This document shows, piece by piece, positions 11,901-23,132 of a DNA stretch of 64,000 nucleotides (the first letter of the stretch is position 1; each line of letters starts with the position of its first letter). The notes beneath the pieces were generated by a model. That model was not told the DNA's origin. It searched no databases and saw only the letters and a list, made by a program, of their open reading frames with translations. The translations under genes and the position numbers were made by a program. This DNA comes from Bilabrum cf. latius (Eukaryota > Bigyra: Bicosoecida > Bigyra > Bicosoecida): NCBI GenBank assembly GCA_965178125.1, contig OZ237742.1, forward strand, positions 372,001 to 436,000, read 5' to 3'.

Positions 11901-13193
11901 GTGTTCGGGCGGCTGTCCGAGGAGCAGGTGCAGGGTGTGTTGGCCGATTTCTTGCGTGAGCGACGAGCGGCAGTTAAGAAAGACAGGCAGGAATGGATGG
12001 AGGACGCAATGTAGAGCGTGAAGGAAGTCGCCACTGCGAGGATATGCCCCTTGCCGGATGCAGCCAGGATCGTGTTTCCGCAGCTGCAGCCGAACGGGCC
12101 AGACCTCGAGACTGGCGAAGCAGCGCACACTGACTCTGACAGTGGTTCCGATTCCGAGGACGAGGATGTGCGGCCGATCCAGGGGTAGAGCGAGCTGGCC
12201 AAGTGGGCAGCGATGATGCAGACGCAGGGCGAGGAGAGGCATGTCAACAAGCACGCGCTGCATGAGGCCGCAGCAACAGCTGCCGACGATGACCAGGCCC
12301 AGTCGGACAGCTCTCCCTCGCACATGTCCTCTGTGGTCGCGCACCTGCACAGCCGCGTGATGCATGCCACGAAACACAAGGACAAGGCCTCCATGATGCA
12401 ATTCATGGAGCACTTAGAACCCGGGACCAGCGCCAGGGTTGCGATGGACTCGGGCGCTCAGTTCATGAAGGCCAGCGCATACCTCAAGGCACTGACTGGG
12501 AGGTAGAGGCAGGGGCTGGGGCTCAAGCAGCACGTAATGAAGCTGTTTCCATCTTTTCGTGCGGGATATGCCGCTGCTCAGGGCGGTGGTCCCACGAAGG
12601 GCAGCTCCCTAACTCGCATGCCGAGCATGGTCCCCGGCGCGCAGAGGGTGGTGGTCCAGCCCGCTGCTGGCAGGCGCGCGGGAGGAAGCGTCGTGTCCTT
12701 TGGTAAGGAGGGTGGGAGCCCGATGAGATAGGCCAGGGTGTCGTTCTTTGGCGGGGCGGGGTCCGTGGCGACCGGGCGATCGGGGCTCGGCTTCGGGGAG
12801 TCCGTTGTGTCGTCTGCCTCGAGCGGGGATGGGGCGAGCGCCAGCAGTGCGACTAGCGGCGGTGCTGCCAAGCTGGCCATGCGGGCGTTCAGGAGCGGAA
12901 GTTTCCGGCATGGTAGCAAGCGGCGGCTGATGGCAGCACTGGACAAGGCCGAAGGGGCCGAGGTCCGCGAGATGCTCGAACGGGTGTGCCCCGTGGGGCT
13001 GGCGGGCATGTACAGCCTCACTGCGAACGTGCAGCAGCTGCGGGCCATTGCCTTGCAAGTCCTGCAAGAGTCCGAGGCAGCGATGAAGCAGTCCAGGTCG
13101 AGGTGGGACCGCGTGGGTATCGTGTCCAGGAAGCCAGGCGGGTCGGGAGCATCGAGCAGCGGCGGAGTCATGGCCGCCGTGCCGTTTGCGTGA
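5970..13193 (+). CDS. Giant IQ-motif, low-complexity protein of unknown function
   Basis: One frame runs from ATG 5970 (after an in-frame TGA at 5946) to TGA 13191-13193, 2,407 aa, crossing twelve TAG codons including 7218, 8967, 11544, 11823, 12012, 12186, 12504 and 12729. The N-terminus is basic (MKKKKPRAASARLARRGK). Long Ser/Gly/Ala/Arg-rich disordered stretches alternate with charged helical segments likely to form coiled coils (for example the region coded near 7790-8040, and RLKERKDKQDRRKQ near 9430). A Gly-Ala repeat is coded by a hexamer tract at 6851-6905 and a Gln run near 8707. One clear IQ calmodulin-binding motif, MQRIWRGIKARRW, is coded near 10458, followed by a basic helical region. 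The architecture resembles large IQ/coiled-coil scaffold proteins of cilia or cytoskeleton in protists, but that is only a suggestion. Confidence 0.8.
6851..6905 (+). repeat. In-frame hexamer repeat (GGTGCA)n coding Gly-Ala
   Basis: About nine tandem copies of the hexamer GGTGCA encode an alternating Gly-Ala stretch in the N-terminal third of the IQ-motif protein. The unit length preserves frame, so copy-number changes only lengthen or shorten the tract. Confidence 0.9.
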
Positions 13194-13353
13194 CTTCACC
13201 TCTTAAAGACTTAAAATGTGTCTCAATCCAAAACAAAGCAATGGAATCCTCTACAATCACAAATTTAAGATGCAAATCTCTACATGCATGGCTACGAAGT
13301 GCACACAGAATTAACCAAAGCCCCAGCCACCGCCTTGCTGACCGGTCCTCTTC

Positions 13354-15110
13354 TCACGAGGCGACTGCCCTCGCCTCCACCTGCAGCCAGTCGAAGTCCC
13401 AAGTGTTCGGCATTCCCTCGTGAGGGATACCCGCATACTCGGGCAGGAAAGAAAAGGGCTTCTGCACCTGGTGCGTCGGCCCCGAGATGGCTCTGACTGG
13501 CAAGGTGGGATCGTCCAGCATGCCCGCCCTGTCGATGAGCTTCGCGTCGATGCCTCCAAATGCGTAGGGATGTCCAGTAATGTTGCCCGGGAGGTCGCAC
13601 CGCGCAGAGATGGCGTTGCAGGGCTTGTCGAGCGCGAGGGGGTCCGTGGTGTAGTTGTTCTGGTTCATGACCCGGCTGGCAGACAGCAGGTCAGAGATGC
13701 CTCTCTGGTCCCTGCCAAACATGCGGGCCCGCACGTCGGTAGTGTAGTTGAAGCCCGTGTTGTTGTAGCCAGAGTAATTGAAGATTTCCGGGAATTTCGG
13801 GATGTTAATGCTGTACAAGTAGGTGGTTGCCCTGAGGTCGGCCGTCGCATCCCTTGCGACGACCAAGCCAGGCATCTGCTCGAGCATCCAGGCGGTGCCG
13901 TCAGGCAGCTCCGCCGATGGTGACCCGGCACTCGCTGACCTTGGTAGTTGCTTGTAGTCCGTGACGATCCATTGGTTGTTGTGCGTGCCCGAGTTGTGCT
14001 TGGAGAAGAGGTCCGTCCACTGCTGGCTGCTGCTGCTGGCCCTGTTTGCGACCTGCACCCTGGCCCAGCACGGCACGCTGGCGGGTGTCAGTTTCTGGTA
14101 CGTGTCCTTGTTGAACACGGTCAATGATGTCTCGATCACGGTGAGGCCGGATCCCACTGCATAGAAATCGTCCTTGGAGTGTAGGTCGGCCGGCCTCGAG
14201 CTGAAGGAGACCCTGGAGCCAGGGTACTGCGCTGTTCCCTGGACCTGCTTCCCCCCGCTGAAATCGTACGTCTTGTATACTCGGAGCATGAACTGGTAGT
14301 CGTTGAAGGTGGTGTGGCCAGTGACGATGTCTCGCGCGGCGGGCACGTGCTTGACCAGGCCGCTGCAGTGCTGGCCCCGGTGAGCGAAAGCTCCGCTGCG
14401 GCTAGACTCCCACTCCGCCGTCTGATCGGATGGATACGCTCGTAAAAGGTCCTCTAGGTCACCAGCGTTGCTCAGCTGGTAGAACTCGTCCCAGCGCAGC
14501 TACTCATTTTCAGCGGCGGCTTGCTAGTAGCCGAGATACATGCCCTGCAACTGTGCCAAACTGACGTTCACATTCTGCCAATACGCATCACTAGGGTTCT
14601 CTTCGACCTGCGGCATGGAATAAAGCCTTTGTCAACCTGGAATCAGTACGCAGTCTATCGGTCTACCAGTTGTTCAAGACGCGTGAGCTCGACCGTGGGC
14701 ATGCGTCGTTGGGGTCGATGGCTCACCTGTCGTAACATCCAGCCCCACTGGTCCCGGACGAAATCAAGAGCTTTCGGAGGGGGCAGCGTTGAATTCTTGT
14801 AGAATGTCGCAGCAAAGTTCTTGAATGCCGCAAAGATGTGCGTCTGCGTTAGGATGCCCTCAGCAAAGCCCATCCCGAACGCAGCATCGCTAAGCAGCGC
14901 AGTCCCTTTGGCATCCCCGTGGAAGAATGTCCAACCAGTCGTTTCCAGGGAATCTGTAAAGTTGGCGCATGCTACGGCGGCTTCGTTTTTGCAACCATCA
15001 ACCAGGCTCCACCCGGGCGCACCTCCGGTTCTCTGGACCGACACCACTTTAGATACCGATGCAAATGCAGCACTTAACGAACATATAGTCACCACCAAGG
15101 CGACCCGCAT
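13354..15110 (-). CDS. Phospholipase B-like protein (lysosomal/secreted Ntn hydrolase)
   Basis: Two exons, 15110-14727 and 14607-13354, are joined across a 119-bp GT-AG intron (donor CAG|GTGAGC, acceptor CGCAG|GTCGAA), giving 545 aa and ending at TGA 13356-13354. Two TAGs fall in exon 2. The protein starts with a signal peptide (MRVALVVTICSLSAAFA). The second exon carries the PLBD core: HCSGLVKHVPAARD with the presumed N-terminal nucleophile Cys at about residue 209, TGHTTFNDY, NNQWIVTDYK, LEQMPG, a GRDQ segment and NNYTTDPLALD. Family members mature by self-cleavage before the Cys and act as amidases or phospholipases in lysosomes or phagosomes. Several NxS/T sequons are present. It shares a 124-bp divergent promoter with the HMG/bromodomain gene. 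Confidence 0.92.
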
Positions 15111-15234
15111 GCTTAAAACTAAGCAAGCGGAATTTTGATACCTTGCGATCAGGTGCTTGCAGTTGCACGCAAGGCTGCGATCGTTCCGGTAGCGGAACCT
15201 CAATCTGGCGCGGCGCCAATGCTCCTCGCCCGGC
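15111..15234. promoter_or_regulatory. Compact bidirectional promoter (PLB-like / HMG-bromodomain)
   Basis: Only 124 bp separate the two start codons of divergently transcribed genes, so both core promoters and 5' UTRs must fit here or overlap the genes. This is inferred from position; no specific element was identified. Confidence 0.45.
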
Positions 15235-17634
15235 ATGAGCTCACAACAAGCACACCAACAGTACCAAGCAGGCCTATTCCAGATGTCATCGAAAGAGGAC
15301 ATCAAGAAGATCATCAAGAGCTTAGCACGGCAGGGGAACTTTGATGAGATCGAGTCTCGATTCGGCGCGACAAAGAGAGCAAAGGCGATGGCATGGGCAG
15401 CCAAGAAGGATTCTGCCTAGAAATCCAAGAGAACTGCAGCAGCAGCAGCAGATGCAACGCCAGAAAAGAAGGATTCATCTTCTTCCAGCTCTAGTGCGCA
15501 AGCTGGATCAAGCTCATCTGCGGCTTCGACGTACGAGGGAGGGGCAGCTGCAGGCAAGCCGAGCATGAAAGCAGTTGCTCGCAAGCTGAAATTCGATGCT
15601 GAGGAGTCGCCTGGGAAGACAGCACCCTCTGAAAACTCAAAATCATCCAAACCATAGATGAAGATCGCAAGGAAGCTTAAGAAGAGCAAGCACAAGGTCC
15701 CCAAGAGCGGCAGGAAGCGTCCCCTCAGCGCGTACATGCTGTTCACTCAAGCTGTCAGAGGCCGGGTGAAGAGCGAACACCCAGAGGCCAGCATCACTGA
15801 CCTTGCAAAGCTGATGGGAGAAGAATGGAGATCAATGGGAGAGGCAGACAAGGCTGGTTACCAGAGCAAAGCCAAGGAGCTCAAGGACGCGTACGACGCA
15901 GCAGTCGCGGCTGATGCTGGGCCTGGAGCCTCTTCAGCGCTCGCAGGCAAGCGGAAGAGAGAAAACGAGAAGGGAGTGTCATCAACTAAGAAGAGGAAGA
16001 AGGTTTCGGTGGCATCAGAGAGCGCAGCGAGCGTGGAGCTGGTGAAGGTGCATCCCAACGGGCTCCGCGAGATGTCGGACGGCCGGATTCTCGACGACGA
16101 AGGTGAGCTCCACTTCGCGAGCGAAGTTGACGCCAAGCCCCGGATCGAGACTACTCCAGACTTGACAAAGTTTGACATGGAGGCGGGAGTGAAAGCGGTG
16201 CTTGTGCTTCCTGCCGTGGAGGAGTTCCTGGAGGCTGCCAAGGTCGTGGCCAAGGAGGACACGCTAGCCTGCGTGTCTGCTGCAGAGGTGGAGAGCTTCC
16301 CCTCCCTGGCGTCCAACGGAATGTTGGATGCAACTTGCACCGCTATCAAGGACTGCGACGATGGTAGCTGGAAGCAGGCAACCTTTGAGTTCGCCTCGAG
16401 CGGCGCAGAGGCCGAGGCGAGCGCGGGCCAAGCAGCCTCCGGAGCCGGGAGCCACACCACCAAGACCATCACGCTGCCGTGGCTGAGCGCATAGGACGAC
16501 TCCATGAGCTTTGTTCCCTACGTCCTAACACAGGCAGCCTTCGAGGACTCTGTGAAGGAGGACGTGCGCCCGGGCAGCCAGATCTCGGCCGACTTCATCG
16601 AGGCAAGCAGCGGTAGTGAAGAGAAGTGGGTCATGTACGAGGGACGAGTGTACCACGTGGGCAGCTGCTCTGACGGAGTCTGCAAAAAGTACAAGAACTG
16701 CCCCTACAAGTCCCTGTCGGTCGTGTGGTACTACCAGAGCATCTCGAAGGACAGCTGGGTGCTGGACGAGCAGCAGCTCGACAACCTCATGTCCCCCTGG
16801 GACGTTCGGCTGTCGAGCGAATTCGTCCGCAGGCCCAACGTGCACGCCTACGCGGACGTACCCATTCCCACTTTGGGTGCTGCTGACCAAGTCATCGCCT
16901 ACATGCGGCGGTGCGAGTTCGGGCAGTACTTCTGGGACGACCCAACGAAGGACGACGACGACTACGCGGCGAGGATCAAGCACCCCATGTGCCTTCGCAC
17001 GATGATCCGGAAGCACAGGAAGGGCGAGTACGACGGATCCAAGATCTCCAAGCTGTGGGAGGACCTGCTGCTGGTAGTGAAGAACACGAGGAAGTACTAT
17101 GACGGCAACCGGGTCGAGTACCGCATGGCGGACATGCTGTATCGTGAGGTACGGAGCATCAAGAAGGCCTTCAAGCCGGGGTAGGGCTCCATCAAGGCAG
17201 CCAAGGCTGCTGTGCCCAGAGTGAACCCGTGGGTCAAGGTGGGGTCGGAAGGCGGCAAGCCGCGGCGCAGGGCGGCCAGCGGCTACGGCAGCGACGAGGA
17301 CGCGCCGCGCCGCCGCAGGTCCAAGAAAATCAAGGAGGCGGCGGAAGCGCCTCCCACCGTCCTGAGGAGCAAGCGCGGCTCAGCCGCACAAGCAGCCCTG
17401 CGAATGCGGGCCAAGGCGCTGCAGGACCAGGGCCTGACCGAGGAAGAGGCATCGGCATCGACCAGCCTGAAGGCTGCCGAGGAAGTCGAGCCAGCGCCGA
17501 GCCAGGCCGCAGCTGCCTCATCCTCATCGTCCTCCGCAGCGGCTGCGAGCTCACAGCCTGATGGCTCGGTAGCAATGGACGACGGTGACTCTGAGGCAGG
17601 CAGCCTCTCATCCTCTGCTCCGATGGAGGACTGA
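15235..17634 (+). CDS. HMG-box plus bromodomain chromatin protein
   Basis: A continuous frame from ATG 15235 to TGA 17632-17634 (799 aa) crosses TAGs at 15418, 15655, 16492 and 17182. Residues about 160-222 form an HMG box: RKRPLSAYMLFTQAVR, then EHPEASITDLAKLMGEEWR and KAGYQSKAKEL, as in HMGB-type DNA-bending proteins. Residues about 560-648 fit a bromodomain: YAARIKHPMCLRTM, a GEYDG turn, and NTRKYYDGNRVEYRMAD, where the Asn of the acetyl-lysine pocket is expected. Between them is a folded-looking region (WVMYEGRVYHVG, SVVWYYQSISKDSW) that might be a BAH- or Tudor-like reader; I cannot assign it. The termini are basic, Ser/Ala-rich tails with likely nuclear localisation signals (KRKRENEK, PRRRRSKK). 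A nuclear role in chromatin is inferred. Another in-frame Met at codon 17 could be the start. Confidence 0.85.
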
Positions 17635-17988
17635 AGCAGTCGGCCGGTACACCTACCTGGGAACTGCAGCTTGCTCACATACTGACTGCAATGAACCTAT
17701 CGTGCAATTTTGAACTTAACCATTGAAGAATCGTGTCTCAGCAACACAACTAACACAGAAATCAGATAGACGTTCTGCGCAGAGCGGCAGGCCTCGGCGG
17801 GGGGATGCAGCTGGCCCAATGCGAGTGCAAATGGGCCGGCCAACCTGATCGACGAATCGAAGCAGGCTGGGGCAATCCCCGCGAGGCGAGCCGCATCGGG
17901 CGAAACGAAACCCACGCACACTGAGCAATTGCGCGAGCATGGGCACGGGAGATGGAACGCTGCAGGGCACGCGCGGCGAGGGGGCCTC
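17635..17988. other. Convergent intergenic region (HMG-bromodomain / CYP51)
   Basis: This 354-bp spacer lies between two tail-to-tail genes. It should contain both 3' UTRs and polyadenylation sites. I see no repeat or further gene. Confidence 0.5.
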
Positions 17989-19803
17989 TTAGCTGGTGCT
18001 GGGCTCTGCTCCCTAGGCGGCGGCAGCAGCTCCGGAGGGCTCGCGGCGCTTGTAGTGTACCACAGTTTGCTCCTTTTTCGGCGGCACCACAAGGCTCTCG
18101 TAGCACGCTTCCGGGAGCTTGTCTGAGGTGTAGGACATCTCGAACTGCCTGAGCACCGTGCTGATGATGGTCTTGACCTGGAGCTCTCCGAACTTCATGC
18201 CGCGGCACTTGTGCGTGCCGTGCCCGAAACCGATGTAGCTCAGCTTGAAGCGCTTGTCATTTTGCTCCTCGCGCGGGGCCATGAATCGCTCGGGCTCGAA
18301 TGACAGTGGCCTCTTGAAGGGCGAGTACTTGCCCTCTGGCAGCCTCTGCCCCGCCGCAGGGCACGCCACCATGATGTCTCCCTTGGGGATCACGTACTTG
18401 GTGCCCAGCACCTCCACGTCGATGTCCGCCAGGGCCTTGCGCATGAGGAAGATCAGCGGCGGGTGCAGGCGGGTCGTCTCCAGCACGCACGCGTTCAAGT
18501 AGGTCATCTGGTCGAGCTTGGCCGTGGTAAGGTCTCCGGACAGGTCCTCGCCCAGCAGCCGCCTCTGCTCCTCCATGACCTTGGCCAGGATCTCGGGGTT
18601 GTACAGGATATTGATCAGCGCCCAGGTGGTGGTCACAGAGCTCGTGTGCTGCCCCGCGAAGAGCAGCGCGGTCATGAGGCCGGTGATCTCCTCAGGCGTG
18701 TACGACACGCCGCCCCTGTACCTCGCGTCGATGAACTTGTCCAGCACGTCCCCGTGCTTCTCGCCGGAGCTCCTGCGCTTGTTGATCACCTTGGAGAAGA
18801 GCTTGATCATGCCCTGCCTCGCCCTGTCCCGCTTGGCATGCGCGGCGGTGGGCGCAGTGGGCCAGAAGAAGGACAGGGGGGTGATGCCTGCGTCGATTTC
18901 GGTGAAGAGCTTGGCCACCTGGGAGTGCATCTGGGTGTGGATCTCCTTGCCCATGAGGCACCTGCTCGCCGTCAGGATGATCAGATCAGCGACGGAGGTC
19001 AGGAACTCCACGTTGCCCTCCTTGGCGGCCCACCTCTCCTTGAAGAACTTCTGGGCCTCGTCCACGATCTGGGGCACGTACGACTCCAGGGAGCGGGTGG
19101 ACAGCACGTCTGCCATGAGGTTCATCTGCTGCTCGCGCACCGGCAGAGGGGCATCGTACACCACGTTCGGGCCGAATACCGGGGTCATGAAGCTGTACCT
19201 GCGGATACCAAGCGAAGCGGCAGGCACTCATGAGAGCAGGTTTGGCGCAACCACGGATCCAAGCAACGGCATTCACCGGGTGCAATTCCGGCAAACCATA
19301 CAAAGAAGTAATACAGAGCTGCAATGAAGCCCTCACACGCTATTCTGATCGACGCGGTCGTCCTTCTCGTTGAAAAACGGTCCGTGGGCGGTGGGTCCAA
19401 CCATGAAAGTCATATTCTGGCCAAAGACCTTGATGGTGAACAGGCTCTTGCACTCCTTGAATCCATCGACTACACAACCAACTGGATCTCCCGCGAACTT
19501 GGCGAAAGAGGAGATAAGCGGAATGCTACCAGGCCGATGGACTGGCGGCGCTCCTGCCGGTCTAGGGGCGTACTCCAGGTACAACACAACAAGCAGGCTG
19601 CGAACGTGGGGACATAGACGTTAGCATACCATACAGAAACTATTGCGGGACGAATGAACATAGAGTGGCCAAGCTTTGGAGGAGACACGGTGGCGATTGC
19701 CGGCACGAACAACTCACAGGATCCCGGCTGCTGCGGTACAAGCAGCGGCCCAGAGAGGCATTACCTGCTCGATCTGGGCTAAAACATCATTCAATTGGTC
19801 CAT
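17989..19803 (-). CDS. CYP51: Sterol 14-alpha-demethylase (cytochrome P450 family 51)
   Basis: CYP51 removes the 14-alpha methyl of sterol precursors in the ER membrane. Three exons (19803-19718, 19597-19337, 19198-17989) join in frame across GT-AG introns of 120 and 138 bp (donors GTGAGT and GTGAGG) to give 518 aa. The spliced N-terminus forms a single membrane anchor ending GILLLLVVLYL, followed by a Pro-rich hinge. CYP51 marks are YSFMTPVFGPNVVYDAPL (B' helix region), the I-helix AGQHTSS, ETTRLHPP (ExxR), FEPERF, and the heme loop FGHGTHKCRG with Cys at about residue 447. The first in-frame TAG (18015-18013) precedes the TAA at 17991-17989 by eight codons. This is the only complete gene in the window ending in TAA, so TAA is a stop here. 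The second intron-1 branch region contains CTAAC. Confidence 0.95.
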
Positions 19804-19955
19804 GCTGGCCGACAAAGCAGATCAATGCCTGGCTTCGAGAAAACCGGGCCCTTTTCTCCCAAACTGCCGCATGGACATAATGCGCGGCGCCGAGGAACTC
19901 GCCGTTTGCGGAACCCACAAGCAGAGCTGGATTTTGGACACTCTTGCAGCTTGCC
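19804..19955. promoter_or_regulatory. 152-bp bidirectional promoter between two P450 genes
   Basis: The start codons of CYP51 (minus) and a second P450 (plus) are only 152 bp apart. The arrangement suggests shared or coordinated transcription. No sterol-response or other element was identified by eye. Confidence 0.45.
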
Positions 19956-21784
19956 ATGGAGGTAAACACCGCTTTGGATGCCATCCAAGGCATCATGTAG
20001 CATCCAGTCTACAGCTGGATTGCGGTAGTTGTTTTGTTTGTAGCCGTGTTTGTGACCGCGACGATCATCAGGGATGCCGTCAACTCTTCAAAGATTGATT
20101 GTGACGGTCCTCCGGGCTATCCTATCGTCGGGCACATACCGTACTTGCTGTCGGAGCCTTGGGTGTAGTTCTTTAGGTTCTACCAGAAGTATGGCGGTGT
20201 TTTCAAAGTGTGAGGCCCGTACGAAGCACCGCCGCAACCAAAGACTCGTCGTCGATCCGCACTCCATCGCTGCCTGCGGTACCAAGGGCATTGACAACCA
20301 GCCATATTTTGCGTCCCCGCAGATTTGTATGGGGAAATCCGTTCGTTGTGGTCTCTGACCCCAAGCTGTTCAAGCTCATTTTTGGCGCGGCGACCTTCAA
20401 GCGGTTCGCCAAGGACCAGTGGTCGTATGCTTTCTTCAAGCCCATCCTGGGCCGAGGACTGGTCACGTCGCATGGCAAGGCCTGGCGCAAGCGAAAGACA
20501 GCCATCTCGCCGCACCTCGCTCCGGTGCAGATGAACGAGATGATGCCGGTGTTCAACTCGGCCGCCGGCCGGCTCTGCCACGCGTGGCGGCAGGGCACCA
20601 AGCGCGCCGAGCTGGACCACACCTTCCGCAAGGTCACTCTCGAGGTCATCTCCGAGATCACGCTCGGGTGGTCCCCGGAGAAGGCCGCCGTGTTCCCCAC
20701 GCTGTTCTCCAACATCATCGACGAGCTGAACCAGCGCATGTTCCAGCCGTGGCGGGCCTACATGCCCCTGGAGTGGACCCACCAGAAGAGGCTCAGAGAC
20801 CTCAACGAGCTCGTGGAGCAGATCATCCAGGGCAGGAAGGACGAGTATACCAAGGCAGGCTACGCCAAGGCGCTCGTCACACGGCAGAAGGCCGGCGAGA
20901 ACACCGCGGAGGTTGCCGACTTGCACCCCCCGCTGAACGGCCGCAAGAGCGCCGACATTCTGGACGCACTCCTGCACGCGGACTTCAACATGCCCAGGGA
21001 ACAAGTCAGCGACGAGCTGAAGACGATGCTGCTGGCGGGCCACGAGACGAGCAGCATGATGCTCACCTGGGCGCTCTTCTTGCTCATCAAGAATCCCAAG
21101 GAGATGGCCAAGGCCAGGGCCGCCGTGGACGCAGTGTGCCAGGATAAAGAGAGGTTCGGGGCGGAGGGGGCGCCCTGCGGGGGTGAGATCCCGTTCGTGC
21201 GCGATGACGTGTCCCGCATGGCCTTCCTCAACTGGGCTCTGCAGGAGGGGATGAGGGTGTACGTGCCTGTGCCCACGCTAGCGCGCATCACCACGCAGGA
21301 GGAAGATTTCAACGGACACAAGATCCCTGCCAACACTCAGATCCTCCTCTCGGTGCTATCTACACACAGGGACCCCAAGATTTGGGGCCCTAGCGTGATG
21401 GACTTCCGGCCGGAGCGAATGGCACCGGAGAAGCAGCAGCCCGAGGAGCTCAAGATCCAGCCAGAGTTCCGCAGGCTGAGAGAGTACTGCTTCCTGCCGT
21501 TCAGTGTGGGGCCCCGGGACTGCATCGGTCGTCACCTCGCCGTGCACGAGGGTGTGGTGATCCTGGCGCACCTGCTGCACAACTTCGACTTCGAGCTGGC
21601 CGAGGAGCAGACCTCCGACGTGAGCATGGACTGCTACATCATCCCGGTGAGGCCAGAGGGAGGCATTTACATCAAGGTATTGCCAAGGAAGCGCGCGGCC
21701 CAGCAGGGGGAGGCGGCTGCCAAGGCGGCTGATGCCAGCGGGGTGCAACGCGGCGGGGCAGCAGCAGCCGCCGCTAGCTTGTGA
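19956..21784 (+). CDS. Microsomal-type cytochrome P450 monooxygenase, family unassigned
   Basis: Exons 19956-20209 and 20323-21784 join in phase across a 113-bp GT-AG intron (donor GTGAGG, acceptor CCGCAG), giving 571 aa and ending in TGA. Exon 1 (MEVNTALDAIQGIM...) encodes a membrane anchor (WIAVVVLFVAVFVTATII) and the Pro-rich hinge PPGYPIVGHIPYL; TAGs at 19998 and 20166 are read as Gln. Exon 2 has WRKRKTAISPHL (C helix), AGHETSS (I helix), EGMR (ExxR), FRPERM and the heme loop FLPFSVGPRDCIGRH with Cys at about residue 485. The substrate cannot be predicted; the layout is like CYP3/CYP4/CYP97-clan enzymes. The C-terminal Ala/Gly-rich extension is low complexity. Its head-to-head position with CYP51 hints at sterol or related lipid oxidation. 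Confidence 0.9.
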
Positions 21785-22319
21785 GCGCCGGCGGTTAGCG
21801 ACCGGAAGAGGGGCCAACTACATACTGTGCTGTACTATGGTATGCCTATGGTATGGTCGAGTGTTTGCCCTCTGGTGGGTAAAGTGTGAGTTTGCGTGAA
21901 GCCTGCGAGGTGCCCTCGTGTTGAGATCTCGCCTACGTGCCGGAGTGATGCATGGCTGTTGCTAAGCTGTTTCGGCACCCGGTCCGCCTGGGCCCTTGCC
22001 CCGTGCTCGCCCGCCTGCCACCACAATGCGCCCCTCGCCCCCCGCCCGGCATTCCGGCGCTGGTTGGTTGAGGCGTGCAGGTGCAGGAGGGCAGCACAAT
22101 GGCTGGACTGTCTGTGATGACGAATTGAATGAACCATATGGTTCTATAGAGATCTGCTGAATCTAAATGCAACTGCATTGGGATACGAACAGCAAATGCG
22201 CGCAGCTCGTCCACCTTGGCCGACGACGCGGCGCGCACCATAGCCGAATCGCTGTCGGTGATCTATCACAGTGCACCGCATGCCTCGGGCACTAAGCTGA
22301 CAGCTATGCACAGATCGCA
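21785..22319. other. Convergent intergenic region (P450 / cytochrome b561)
   Basis: This 535-bp spacer separates two tail-to-tail genes. It begins with a short TATGGTATG-like duplication near 21836-21855. Short ORFs on both strands show no recognisable domain, signal peptide or conserved motif, and I call no gene. Confidence 0.5.
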
Positions 22320-23132
22320 TCAGTTGTGATACTCCACGGAGACAGAGGCGGGGTCGGTCCCCCCTTGCTGCGCGGGGTGCCCCCGGCTGCCGGCTTGCTT
22401 GTCGAGCAGTCCCTGGGACTCGTTGGCCCCGACTACCTTGAGCTTAGGGGCGGGCTGCACGCTGGTGGGGACCAGGTACAGCCGAGCGATGGTCAGGAGG
22501 ATAATGAGCACCACCAGGACGATCACGGCGGCCTCGGTGCCTTTGGCTGTCTCGCCCCACCACATTTTGGCGCCTATGGCTACGTTGATCGTTCCGAAAA
22601 GCCAGGCGAACTGGCCGAAATATCCGTGCAGCCACGCTCCGGGGAGCACATCACCATCTGCCTGGCCAGTGCTCTTGATGGCGAGCTTGGCTAGCCCGAA
22701 CATGGACACGGCGAAGCTGGCAGCAATTGCGGTCCACCCAATGATGACATGCGCCCTGGCTACCGTCTCCTTCTCCGTGCCCGCCATTACCTCCGTCAGC
22801 TTCAGCGAAAAAGGGTCCGCGGCATACTAGTAGTGATCAGCCACAATGGCACCAATACCAGATGCAGCCATAATCACGGCGCAAATATGCAAGAGCCCGT
22901 GGATGGCTCTCCGGTCGCCTCGAGTTTTCAGGAAGCCGCAGCCGATAAAATCAGCCTTGTACGCGGAAACCCCGTTAGTCATGAAAAGTCCGAATGCAGC
23001 TGTTAGCATGATCGGGTGCCATGCCCCTGGCGTGTTGTAGTCTGGCTTTTCTGCCACTTTGTTTGTCACCACGATGAATAGCACGATGGAGAGAGCTATG
23101 ATCAAGCTCGTGACCGCAGTGCTCACTACCTA
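22320..23132 (-). CDS. Cytochrome b561-type transmembrane electron carrier
   Basis: With the TAG at 22829-22827 read as Gln, two segments fuse into one protein of about 270 aa ending at TGA 22322-22320. It has six hydrophobic helices: TSLIIALSIVLFIVV, HPIMLTAAFGLFM, HGLLHICAVIMAASGIGAIV, AHVIIGWTAIAASFAVSM, LHGYFGQFAWLFGTINVAIG and AAVIVLVVLIILLTIA. Four helices carry candidate heme-ligand His residues in the b561 pattern (AWHP, GLLH, RAHV, WLHG). The family moves electrons from ascorbate across vesicle or plasma membranes, often to a ferric substrate. The start is unclear: the frame opens at the splice-like boundary CACAG|TAGGTAGTG, and a two-codon first exon (ATG CCG, 23338-23333, donor GTAAGC) would supply the Met across a 200-bp intron. 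The C-terminal tail is hydrophilic. Confidence 0.85.

Noticed and set aside
21835-22241. A small gene in the convergent spacer downstream of the second P450
   Set aside because: Candidate ORFs have no motif, signal peptide or splice partner that I can support.
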